A stretch of DNA of 30,507 nt from Armatimonadota bacterium (lineage in GTDB: Bacteria; Armatimonadota; Zipacnadia; Zipacnadales; FEN-943), in contig JANZZA010000323.1 in the NCBI GenBank assembly GCA_026419655.1, forward strand, positions 1 to 30,507, given 5' to 3'. The translations under genes were made by a program, and so were the position numbers. Below, one piece after another: positions 8,395-16,125 of this stretch (its first letter is position 1; every line of letters begins with the position of its first letter). The notes under the pieces were generated by a model. It ran no database searches. It was not told where the DNA came from and saw nothing but the letters and a program-made list of their open reading frames with translations.

Positions 8395-9639
8395 CTAAGC
8401 GCATGGTGTGTGGGACTGGGAAACGATGGCTGCTGTGTCTCTGGCGATGAGCAGTTCCTCGTTGGTTGGTATCACCAGGACATGTGCAGTGGCGTCTGGG
8501 GCGCTGATGTCTACGGCGGGCTCTCCCTTAGGGGTGGCCTGATTACGTTCCGGGTCAATCTTGATGCCCAGGAACTCAAGCCCCTCAACGCAGCGCCTGC
8601 GCACCTCCGGGTTGTTCTCTCCGATGCCGGCCGTGAAGACAACTGCATGGACGCCCCCCATGGCTGCTGCGTAGGCCCCAATATACTTGCGTACGCGGTA
8701 GCAGAAAAGCTCAATGGCAGCGACCGCACGGTCGTTGCCAGCCGCCGCGGCTGCCGAAATGTCCCTCATGTCGCTGCTGACGCCGGAAACTCCCAGCAAG
8801 CCGGCTTTGCGGTTGGTGTACTCCTCCACCTCGTCAGTGGTCATGCCGAGCCTTTCCATCAGGAAGGGGATTATGGCTGGGTCCAGGTCGCCGCAGCGAG
8901 TGCCCATGAGAAGGCCTTCGAGGGGTGTGAAGCCCATGCTTGTGTCAATGGACTGGCCAGCGAGGACAGCAGCCATGCTGCAACCATTCCCCAAATGGCA
9001 AGTGATTATTTTTTGCTCCTGGCGCGGGATGCCGCGGCTTTCGAGAAACTCGCCGGCAATTTGGCTTACGTATAGATGGGAGGTGCCGTGAAAGCCGTAG
9101 CGCCGAATGCCATACTTTTCATAAAGCTCGTAGGGCAGACCGTAGAGCCAAGCGCGGCGGGGCATGGTCTGGTGGAAGGCCGTGTCGAAGACCGCTACGT
9201 GGGGCACGTGCGGCAGGTGTCTCTGAGCCGCACGGATACCCATGAGGTTGGCCGGGTTGTGCAGGGGCGCCAGCTCAGCGCAGCGCTCGATAGCCTGAAG
9301 GACCTCAGGCGTTATGAGCACAGACCTGGCAAAGGCCTCGCCGCCGTGCACGACCCTGTGACCGACGGCGCCGATTTGTGCAAGGGACTCCACAACGCCA
9401 TGGACTGGATGGGTAAGAGCATCCAGGACTAGCGCCACGGCCACAGAGTGGTCTGCCATTGGGGCTTCCACACGAAGCTCCGGGGTGGCCGCAGGCTGGT
9501 GCGTGAGAACAGCATCCCGACCGCCAGCAACTGACACGCGCTCGGCAAGCCCCTTGGCCAGGATGGTTTCGTCGCGCATGTCGAACAGCTGGTACTTGAG
9601 CGATGAGCTGCCGCAATTGACCACTAGTACAAGCACCAC
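8395..9639 (-). CDS. ackA: Acetate kinase
   Basis: The enzyme interconverts acetyl phosphate plus ADP with acetate plus ATP, giving substrate-level ATP in fermentative metabolism. The 414-residue length is typical. Signature segments are VNCGSSSLKYQLF near the N-terminus, GHRVVHGGE, FDTAFHQTMP, RRYGFHGTSH, CHLGNGCS, and FTAGIGEN near the C-terminus. The GTG start is preceded by an AGAGG site. No phosphotransacetylase gene lies next to it; instead it sits between the coiled-coil protein (38-bp gap) and purQ (59-bp gap). The order coaD then ackA is also seen in many Firmicutes. Confidence 0.97.
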   Translation of the reverse strand: MVLVLVVNCGSSSLKYQLFDMRDETILAKGLAERVSVAGGRDAVLTHQPAATPELRVEAPMADHSVAVALVLDALTHPVHGVVESLAQIGAVGHRVVHGGEAFARSVLITPEVLQAIERCAELAPLHNPANLMGIRAAQRHLPHVPHVAVFDTAFHQTMPRRAWLYGLPYELYEKYGIRRYGFHGTSHLYVSQIAGEFLESRGIPRQEQKIITCHLGNGCSMAAVLAGQSIDTSMGFTPLEGLLMGTRCGDLDPAIIPFLMERLGMTTDEVEEYTNRKAGLLGVSGVSSDMRDISAAAAAGNDRAVAAIELFCYRVRKYIGAYAAAMGGVHAVVFTAGIGENNPEVRRRCVEGLEFLGIKIDPERNQATPKGEPAVDISAPDATAHVLVIPTNEELLIARDTAAIVSQSHTPCA

Positions 9640-9677
9640 AATAGCCTCTTTTCCGCAGGGGTTCGCTTAGGTTTTAC

Positions 9678-10241
9678 CTACAGCGTTTCGTCGCCGGAGC
9701 GTTCGACCGGCACAGTTTCTACCATTCCACCGCCGAGGGATTTCTTGGCCCGCTCGAGGGTAGAGAGGACACGGCGCAAGTTGCTCTCAAGACGTTCGAC
9801 AACTCCTCGCGCCCAAGCCTCGGCCTCGGCGCGAAGAGCCTCTGCCTCAGTGCGAGCCGCGCGAAGAATCTGATCGGCCTTCTCCTGGGCTTGACGCACC
9901 AGTTCGTCATTGCTGACGATGATCTGCGCCTGTTCTCGCGCCGCCTGGATGATGCGGTCGCGTTGCTGCTGAGCGTCGCGAATTATCTGCTCCCGCTGGC
10001 GGGCGATGGTGATGGCTTCGGACATTTCCTGGGGAAGACGCTGGCGCAAGCGGGCGGCGATGTTCAACAAGTCCGCGTGGTCAATAACTGTGCGCCCCCA
10101 AAGCCCTGGGATTAGCCGGCAGTACCAACGCACGCCATGCTCCGCCAGTTCCTCAAGCTCCTCCAGTATTTCCTCGATCGGGTGTCGTGATTCGTCTAAC
10201 TCCTCGTCTTCGTCGTTTGCGCGCCTGATCATTTCACTCAC
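9678..10241 (-). CDS. Coiled-coil protein resembling ATP synthase b subunit or DivIVA
   Basis: The protein has 187 residues. An acidic N-terminus (EDEELDESRHPIEEILEELEEL) is followed by a short aromatic segment (VRWYCRLIPGLWGRTVID, about 37-54) and then a long charged helix (about 60-175) rich in AR, EA and QA repeats, like the stalk of F0 subunit b. There is no clear transmembrane helix, so it is unlikely to be a true AtpF, and no atp genes are nearby. Similar proteins beside coaD are often annotated as ATP synthase B-like, without known function. GTG 10241 is chosen because GGGAGGG (10249-10255) lies 7 nt upstream and the start overlaps the coaD stop by 4 nt, suggesting coupled translation. 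A role in membrane or division scaffolding is only a guess. Confidence 0.75.
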   Translation of the reverse strand: MSEMIRRANDEDEELDESRHPIEEILEELEELAEHGVRWYCRLIPGLWGRTVIDHADLLNIAARLRQRLPQEMSEAITIARQREQIIRDAQQQRDRIIQAAREQAQIIVSNDELVRQAQEKADQILRAARTEAEALRAEAEAWARGVVERLESNLRRVLSTLERAKKSLGGGMVETVPVERSGDETL

Positions 10242-10747
10242 TTGAGATCCCTCCCGCTGCGCAGTCGCCTTAGTAGTGGCTCCAAGACGACATCCGGTAC
10301 GTAGGCAGACACATCTCCCCCAAGCCCGCAAACTTCCTTGATGAGGCTCGACGAAAGGAAGGCATATGCCGGGTCTGTGAGGAGTACGAGCGTTTCGATG
10401 TCGGGGGCCAGTTGGCGGTTCATCATGGCCTGCTGGCGCTCCCGCTCGAAATCCGAGCTCGCTCTAAGCCCCTTCACAAGTACCCTCGCCCCACGAGCAC
10501 GTGCAAAATCCACCACCAAACCATGGAAGCCTTCCACAATAACGTTCTCAAGGCCTGCGCAGGCGGCCGCGGCCATCTGCACTCGCTCGGAAAGGTCAAA
10601 GAGCAGTTGTTTTCCACTGTCGGCACACACAGCGACGATGAGTTCATCGAAGATAGCTGCAGCCCGCCGGGCTACATCCAGATGCCCCATCGTGAAAGGA
10701 TCAAAGGTACCGGGATAGACCGCCCGCAGAACCGACTTTTCACACAT
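10238..10747 (-). CDS. coaD: Phosphopantetheine adenylyltransferase
   Basis: CoaD transfers AMP from ATP to 4'-phosphopantetheine, the fourth step of coenzyme A synthesis. The protein has 169 residues. AVYPGTFDPFTMGHLDV near the N-terminus holds the (T/H)xGH nucleotidyltransferase motif (TMGH, 19-22), and VKGLRASSDFERERQQAMMN and SSSLIKEV are further CoaD signatures. ATG 10747 is the best start because the family begins within a few residues of YPGTFDP. It overlaps the end of rsmD by 8 nt, and the gene overlaps the coiled-coil gene by 4 nt at its 3' end. A GTG at 10783 would add 12 unlikely residues. Confidence 0.96.
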   Translation of the reverse strand: MCEKSVLRAVYPGTFDPFTMGHLDVARRAAAIFDELIVAVCADSGKQLLFDLSERVQMAAAACAGLENVIVEGFHGLVVDFARARGARVLVKGLRASSDFERERQQAMMNRQLAPDIETLVLLTDPAYAFLSSSLIKEVCGLGGDVSAYVPDVVLEPLLRRLRSGRDLK

Positions 10748-11309
10748 CTGGTCGAGTCTCCCACCGACTAAGACAAGTTTCACCTACTCGGCGCTGCCAG
10801 GACGGCTTCGGCAGGCCATAGAGGTCCTCGCGCACACTGTGTTCCAGTACAAGAAGCGTTCCTGACGCCAGGCGCTCACTTGCCAAGGATAACAAAGCCG
10901 ACCACACCTGCTGCGCGTGCCGGTCCCCGTATGGCGGGTCGGCGAAAAGGATGCCGGGCTCGTCGGCCAGCCAGTCCACTACGTCTTCGATTGCTCGCCC
11001 GACGTCCCGCCGCCATACTTGCGCCCGGGCTGCCAACTGCGTGCGCGCAAGATTCTCCTTGATGACCCGCACACACTCTGCCGCTCGCTCAACGAACAAA
11101 CACCTGGAGGCGCCGCGACTAAGAGCCTCGATGCCCACTGCCCCGCTGCCGGCATAAAGGTCCACAAAGGGCCGGCCGTCAACTGCCTCGCCAAGTGACG
11201 AAAAAAGCCCCTGCCGCACCCGCTCGGTCGTGGGCCGCACCTTCCCCGGCGCTCTTTCTAACTGCACCGACCGGGCGGCTCCGGAGATAACTCGCGTCCG
11301 AGCCTTCAC
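10740..11309 (-). CDS. rsmD: 16S rRNA (guanine966-N2)-methyltransferase RsmD
   Basis: RsmD methylates G966 of 16S rRNA using S-adenosylmethionine. The 189-residue protein shows the N-terminal RVISGAARS and RPTTERVRQGLFSSL signatures, the SAM-binding loop DLYAGSGAVGIEAL (50-63), and the catalytic DPPY (124-127). The GTG start overlaps the recG stop by 4 nt, and the gene overlaps coaD by 8 nt. This makes recG-rsmD-coaD one translationally coupled unit, a widely conserved order. Confidence 0.95.
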   Translation of the reverse strand: MKARTRVISGAARSVQLERAPGKVRPTTERVRQGLFSSLGEAVDGRPFVDLYAGSGAVGIEALSRGASRCLFVERAAECVRVIKENLARTQLAARAQVWRRDVGRAIEDVVDWLADEPGILFADPPYGDRHAQQVWSALLSLASERLASGTLLVLEHSVREDLYGLPKPSWQRRVGETCLSRWETRPDV

Positions 11310-13750
11310 AGGGCCCAGCCCCTTTCTTCCAGCTCTCCCAGGCCAGCCGCGGCCTGCGCCAAGGGCTTGTGGCGTTCCTCCACCAAGTTGGGATCGGCGC
11401 TTAGAATCGCTCTTGCTTCGTCATGGGCGGCCGCTAACAATCCTGGGTAGCGGACGACGTCGCCGATAACCCAGTCGCCCACGCCATGCTGACGCAATCC
11501 GACCAGTTCGCCGGCGCCCCGGAGTTTCAGGTCGGCCTCGGCGATGCGAAAGCCGTCTTGGCTCTCGGCCAAGGTCGCCAGACGCTTGTTCGCCTCCTCC
11601 CCCGATGTGCCCTTCACCAGTATGCACAACGGATAGTGGTGACTGCGAGCTACTCGTCCCCGCAACTGATGAAGCTGGGCCAGGCCAAAACGTTCCGCGT
11701 TCTCCACCAATATAACCGATGCATTGGGTACGTCAAGGCCTACCTCAATGACTGTAGTGCTGACGAGGACAGCGACGTCACCGCGGTAAAAGGCGGCCAT
11801 GATGGCCTGCCGGTCCTGGGTGCCCATACGTCCATGGACCAGCCCAAGCCGCACGCCGGCCAGTGGGCCGTGGCTGAGCTCCTCTATGAGCTGAGAAGCA
11901 GCCTCAGCCTGAAGGACCTGCGATGCTTCTATGAGAGGACAAACGACAAAGGCCTGCCGGCCGGCTTCCACTGCCGCCCGAAGGGCCGCATACGCGGCAG
12001 GACGGTTTCGCGGACCGACAACGCGCGTCTCTACGGGCCGCCGGCCTGGCGGGAGACCGTCTATTACCGACAGGTCAAAGTCCGCGTAGAGAGCCAGGGC
12101 CAGGGTACGCGGTATAGGAGTGGCGGACATGGCGAAAAAGTTCGGCGCGTAGCCCTTGGCGGCAAGCCGCGCCCGCTGGGCAACCCCAAAGCGGTGCTGC
12201 TCGTCCACGACCACGACAGCCAGGTCCGAGAAAGCAAGACGTTCCTGTATCAGCGCATGTGTACCTACCCAGACCCCAGGCCTGCCGGAAACCGCTGCTT
12301 CGAGCGCACCACCACGGTCCGCCTCTGGGAGGCTACCGGTAAGCAGGAAAACCTGTACATCCGCCGCCTTGAGGAGCGAAGTAAGCCGAAGAAAATGTTG
12401 CTCAGCGAGCGTTTCAGTCGGGGCCATCATTGCAGCCTGGCGACCAGCTTCTGCGGCTGCCAGCAGGGCTGCCGCGGCGACCAGTGTCTTGCCGCAGCCC
12501 ACGTCGCCGTGAATTAGCCGACAGGCTGGCCGCGAGGACCTCAGGTCTTCCTCAATCTCTGCTATGACCCGTCGCTGAGCGCCTGTGAGCTGCAGGCCCG
12601 AAAGCTTTTCAATGCGCTGGGCCAGGCCCGTGACGGCGATGCGGGAATGCTTGGCCTCACGGAGGGTTTGGTTTCGATGCAGAAGCAGACGTACCTGTAG
12701 GACAAGAAGCCGCTCGAAGGCAAGGCTTTGGGCTGCTTTTTCTGCCTCGGCCAGGTCCCGGGGCTTATGGAGAGCACGGAAAACTTCTGGGCGGGTTAGC
12801 AGACCGTGGCGAGCAGCAACTTCGGGCGGAACTATTGGCGGAAGGGTCCCAGAGGCCTCGGAAAGGGCCGTCGCAACGGCGTTCCGCAGGATGCGCGATG
12901 GTAAACCCGCCGGTGTGGCGTACTCTGCCAGTAGCCCCTGGGCTGCTTGCCAAGCGGCTGGCTGCGGTGCTAAGACTTCTTGACTGCGGGTATGAGCCAG
13001 CGTCTTAGAAACGACGAAAAAGATGCGGCCTTTACGCACAGACGGCCGCCCCAAAACCTTCACGCGGTCGCCGCGGCCAAGCTGGTCCTGGCGATAAGGC
13101 TGGTTGAACCATACGAGGATGACCTCGCCAGTGCCGTCGGCAGCCAAAGCCTCAACGCGGCTGGCTTTTGAGCCTCGGAAACGACGGGGGGCGCTCACGA
13201 GCTGCACATCGAGCGTCGCCGTAACGCCGTCCCGCAACTCGCCCACGCGCGCTACCCTCGAACAGTCTACGTAGCGGCTGGGCGCGAAGAGCAGCAGGTC
13301 TTCTATGGTCAGGATGCCAAGCCCGGCCAGGGCAAAAGCCCGCGCCTGGCCTATACCCGGCAGACCTGCCACGGCTGAAGCACCTTGAGGTTCATTGGGG
13401 GCCAGCGTCGCCAGGAAGGCACGCGTCGCTGCTACCACTTGCGTGCGCCGCATGACACAGGCCTCACGGTAATCCTTCCAGGCTGCTGCCAAGGCACCGA
13501 GGCGAGCGCCACTCAAGGGCGTGCGCGCCCGATCACAGGCAGCCGCGAGCCATGCCAACACGACGCTATCTGTGCCGGCCGTGGCTGCCCTGTTGTCGTA
13601 GCCCCGCTTTTCTTCCAATGCGAGGAGGCGAGTAAAGCGGTCGAGGGTGACCTCAGGCCGGCGTCTGCTTCTCGTCCGCACAGGCCTACCTGTGGAGGGA
13701 ACCCCGGGAACGTGGTTCTCCCCCACACCCCTTTCCAGAGTTTTTCGCAC
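11306..13750 (-). CDS. recG: ATP-dependent DNA helicase RecG
   Basis: RecG unwinds branched DNA and remodels stalled replication forks and Holliday junctions. The 814-residue frame holds a helix-hairpin-helix-like start of the wedge region (GLPGIGQARAFALAGLGILTIEDLL cut short here, about 129-153), an OB-type wedge domain, Walker A GDVGCGKT (415-422), DEQH (515-518), SATPIPRTLA, the STTVIEVGLDVPNAS motif and QLRGRVARS. It is longer than E. coli RecG (693) because about 120 residues precede the wedge, as in several deep-branching and thermophilic bacteria. The exact start is uncertain: GTG 13750 has no clear ribosome site, and GTG 13681 has an AGGTAGG only 3 nt away. recG is the first gene of the coupled block reaching purS. 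Confidence 0.95.
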   Translation of the reverse strand: MRKTLERGVGENHVPGVPSTGRPVRTRSRRRPEVTLDRFTRLLALEEKRGYDNRAATAGTDSVVLAWLAAACDRARTPLSGARLGALAAAWKDYREACVMRRTQVVAATRAFLATLAPNEPQGASAVAGLPGIGQARAFALAGLGILTIEDLLLFAPSRYVDCSRVARVGELRDGVTATLDVQLVSAPRRFRGSKASRVEALAADGTGEVILVWFNQPYRQDQLGRGDRVKVLGRPSVRKGRIFFVVSKTLAHTRSQEVLAPQPAAWQAAQGLLAEYATPAGLPSRILRNAVATALSEASGTLPPIVPPEVAARHGLLTRPEVFRALHKPRDLAEAEKAAQSLAFERLLVLQVRLLLHRNQTLREAKHSRIAVTGLAQRIEKLSGLQLTGAQRRVIAEIEEDLRSSRPACRLIHGDVGCGKTLVAAAALLAAAEAGRQAAMMAPTETLAEQHFLRLTSLLKAADVQVFLLTGSLPEADRGGALEAAVSGRPGVWVGTHALIQERLAFSDLAVVVVDEQHRFGVAQRARLAAKGYAPNFFAMSATPIPRTLALALYADFDLSVIDGLPPGRRPVETRVVGPRNRPAAYAALRAAVEAGRQAFVVCPLIEASQVLQAEAASQLIEELSHGPLAGVRLGLVHGRMGTQDRQAIMAAFYRGDVAVLVSTTVIEVGLDVPNASVILVENAERFGLAQLHQLRGRVARSHHYPLCILVKGTSGEEANKRLATLAESQDGFRIAEADLKLRGAGELVGLRQHGVGDWVIGDVVRYPGLLAAAHDEARAILSADPNLVEERHKPLAQAAAGLGELEERGWAL

Positions 13751-13803
13751 CGTTCACGTCGCACGCCCACTTGGATCGAGACCCAAGACCCGACAGTGGG
13801 TTT

Positions 13804-13836
13804 GACCTGGCAGGTCCAGGGCCCGGACTCAGGTCC
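13804..13836. repeat. Short inverted and direct repeats upstream of recG
   Basis: The 151-bp gap between the Gfo/Idh gene and recG contains a perfect palindrome GACCTGGCAGGTC (13804-13816). A second copy of CAGGTCC (13830-13836) lies 19 bp after the first (13811-13817). Very G+C-rich sequence surrounds them. It could be an operator or an RNA structure, but no clear promoter boxes or T-tract go with it. Confidence 0.35.
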
Positions 13837-13901
13837 CACAAAGGCCCGGCGGCCCCTGTCCCAGCCTGCGGGGAAAGGTTTTGAGCCATACCGTCAGCCG
13901 T

Positions 13902-14801
13902 TCAGAAGCAAACTTCCACGCGCTTGCCTTCGAGCTGAGCCGAAGTCATCGCCGCTTCAATAAAGGCCACGAGCTCCACGCTCTCACGAACATCCAGGGG
14001 CGGCTCGCCCGTTGCAAACATCTGCACGACGCGCTTGAGAAGCTCCCGATAGATATAGGCTGTATCAATGGTCGCCGTGCGGACGGCCTTTTCGCAGAAG
14101 GCCGTGAAGCCATAAGCGTGGGCGCCGTCACGGGTGCCCCGAAGAACGCCGAGCCGTTCGTCGCGCCACATCCCTACGACTGTCTCCGCACCCGGCGCAA
14201 AGATACACCAGACGGCCTCGCAGCCCGGCCCCATCAGAGCGTAGAGGGTTTCCACGCCGTGGATTCCGTAGTGAAAGAGGCCGGGGTTGCGCGGGTGAAC
14301 TGGCGCCGGGCTGTAGGCATCGGCGCCGAGCACACCTCCAAGAACCTCGGCATCCGCGTGTACCTGCTGCACCTCCAGCGCGTACCGCAGCGAGGATGAT
14401 GAAAACACCGCCAGCCCCTTCCGCTCGGCCAACGCTGCAATGGCCGCAGCATCGGATGCGGAACAAGTAAACGGTTTATCAATGAAACACGGCAGGCCTG
14501 CATTGAGGAACAGTTCGGCGTGGCGCCTGTGCACGGCTCCCTCTTGAGACTCTATGAGCACTCCGTCAACCTTCCCGATCAGTTGCTCAGGTTGGTCTAC
14601 AATCTCCACGCCGTAGCTGGCGAGTTTGCTCACGTAATCGCGTACCCGTTCTGGCTCCGTTATCTCCGATGTGCCCGGATAGGCAGCGACGACCATAGCT
14701 CCGTCCACCCACTGCTCTTCCGTGACGTCCACGTGGTTCAGTCTTTTAGTGAACTCCACGGCGTGTGAGGTATCACAATCACAAATGCCCAAGCGAATCA
14801 T
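13902..14801 (-). CDS. Gfo/Idh/MocA family oxidoreductase
   Basis: Members use NAD(P) to oxidise or reduce sugars, inositols and related compounds. The 299-residue protein begins MIRLGICDCDTSHAVEF, a Rossmann start of the DCDTSH subtype rather than the classic GxGxxG. It continues with VDGVLIES, a DKPF motif (the EKP region that carries the family lysine), and GLFHYGIHGVETLYALMG, where the histidine cluster sits. It is somewhat shorter than the usual 330-400 residues. ATG 14801 follows an AAGGAG site. It diverges from the sialidase-like gene across 87 bp, and the two probably serve related carbohydrate use. The substrate is unknown. Confidence 0.85.
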   Translation of the reverse strand: MIRLGICDCDTSHAVEFTKRLNHVDVTEEQWVDGAMVVAAYPGTSEITEPERVRDYVSKLASYGVEIVDQPEQLIGKVDGVLIESQEGAVHRRHAELFLNAGLPCFIDKPFTCSASDAAAIAALAERKGLAVFSSSSLRYALEVQQVHADAEVLGGVLGADAYSPAPVHPRNPGLFHYGIHGVETLYALMGPGCEAVWCIFAPGAETVVGMWRDERLGVLRGTRDGAHAYGFTAFCEKAVRTATIDTAYIYRELLKRVVQMFATGEPPLDVRESVELVAFIEAAMTSAQLEGKRVEVCF

Positions 14802-14888
14802 CTTGTCAATTCTCCTTCGACAGGAATGAACACAGCGACCTGGAAGTAGCCTTCCCGATAAGGGGCCAGAGACCTTCAGGAAGCTGCG

Positions 14889-15953
14889 TTGCGAAGGGCA
14901 GCTACTCTGAGCATTCCTAAAGTGACTACAAGCAATGAACCTGGTGTGTACGAATGTTTTCCTGACGTGGTGTCATCGCATGGCGGGCGAATCATTGTCG
15001 TCTACCGGGAGAGCGATGGACACGTAGCAGCCGACTTCACACATATCGTGTGGCGCGTGAGCGAGGACTTCGGGCACACCTGGTCGGGTGCGCGCTACGT
15101 GGCGCAATCGCGCCGGCGCGGACGCTTTCTGGAAAAGTGGAACTGCCCTCGGGTGAGTCGGCTGCGCGATGGGCGCCTAGCGCTGGTTTGCGACCTTTAT
15201 CCCCAGCCTCCGGGAGAGCGTTTCGGAAGGCAGCCGCCGGTCGTTTACTTGTGGTTGTCCTCTGACGGTGGCGAGAGCTGGCAAGGACCGAGGCCGACCC
15301 CGGTGCAGGGTATCGTGCCGGACAAGCTGGTAGAACTTAGCGATGGGAGCTGGCTACTCACGGCTCACCGGGGGTTTCCGCCTGAGTGGCGCTTGATTCA
15401 GCGCCTTTGGTGCAGTACGGACTCAGGGCAGACCTGGCACGGTCCCTTCACGGCTGCTTCGCAAGAAGACCTCAACCTTTGTGAAGCCAGCGTCATCGAG
15501 GCGCCGAGTGGTACGTTAGTCGCTTATATGCGCGAGAACTCTGGCCGCGGCTGGCCCATCTTCAAAGCTTTCAGCTACAACCATGGCGAGACCTGGAATG
15601 GCGTCTATCCTACCTTGATGCACGGCGGCCACCGGCCAACGGCCGGGCTACTGCCGTCAGGCAACGTACTCATCACCTATCGCTATTACCCTCGTCCCGG
15701 CACCCGCAACGTCAATACCTTCGCGTGTCTCCAGCCGCTTGACAGCGCTCTTGAGCCTGACCGAGCCCGACAATCTGCGTCCATACTTCCGCTTGACCAT
15801 GACCGCTGGCCCAATGCCGACTCTGGCTACACGGGCTGGACTATACTGCCAGACGGCAACACGATTTTCGTCGTGAACTATATAGTAGATGACGCTCCCG
15901 CAGCGCAGATACGGGGCTATTGGATTACTGAAGACATGTTCTGCATACCCTGA
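14889..15953 (+). CDS. Sialidase-like (BNR/Asp-box) beta-propeller protein
   Basis: Four Asp-box repeats (SxDxGxTW) are evident: SEDFGHTW (58-65), SSDGGESW (124-131), STDSGQTW (176-183) and SYNHGETW (229-236). They are spaced as in the six-bladed propeller of exo-alpha-sialidases and related hydrolases. The protein has 354 residues, about the family size, and no signal peptide, so it looks cytoplasmic. Arginines in the YRES and CPRVSRL segments could belong to a carboxylate-binding site, but I cannot assign a catalytic triad. Many such proteins next to Gfo/Idh genes are not true sialidases. TTG 14889 has AGGA upstream; GTG 14922 is the alternative. Confidence 0.8.
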   Translation: MRRAATLSIPKVTTSNEPGVYECFPDVVSSHGGRIIVVYRESDGHVAADFTHIVWRVSEDFGHTWSGARYVAQSRRRGRFLEKWNCPRVSRLRDGRLALVCDLYPQPPGERFGRQPPVVYLWLSSDGGESWQGPRPTPVQGIVPDKLVELSDGSWLLTAHRGFPPEWRLIQRLWCSTDSGQTWHGPFTAASQEDLNLCEASVIEAPSGTLVAYMRENSGRGWPIFKAFSYNHGETWNGVYPTLMHGGHRPTAGLLPSGNVLITYRYYPRPGTRNVNTFACLQPLDSALEPDRARQSASILPLDHDRWPNADSGYTGWTILPDGNTIFVVNYIVDDAPAAQIRGYWITEDMFCIP

Positions 15954-16081
15954 CGCCGCTTGAGTTGGTTACCATGCACGCGGTGTTGGCGGGTCCGCAC
16001 CGAAGGGCGTGGGGCTGGGCTGCTGGGGCTTCAGTGTACGACCTGGCTATACGGCAAACCCGACAGCGCCAGGGGTGAATT

Positions 16082-16121
16082 GGGTGCCCGCTTAATTGGG
16101 CACTATCTGCGCAGGGTGCCC
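16082..16121 (+). promoter_or_regulatory. Mutually exclusive hairpins before the mannitol-dehydrogenase-like gene
   Basis: GGGTGCCC occurs at 16082-16089 and again at 16114-16121. A single complement GGGCAC (16098-16103) lies between them and can pair with GTGCCC of either copy. The downstream copy overlaps the likely ribosome-binding region (AGGGTG) of the gene starting at 16126. AATTGGG is also repeated at 16079-16085 and 16094-16100. This fits a small translational switch, but only the pairing is seen. Confidence 0.35.
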
Positions 16122-16125
16122 GGCG

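Noticed and set aside
9678..10241. True ATP synthase b subunit (atpF)
   Set aside because: It lacks an N-terminal membrane helix and other atp genes are absent.
11486..12517. A 343-codon open frame on the plus strand
   Set aside because: It lies opposite the RecG helicase domain, has no family-like motifs or ribosome site, and is explained by G+C-rich codon bias of recG.
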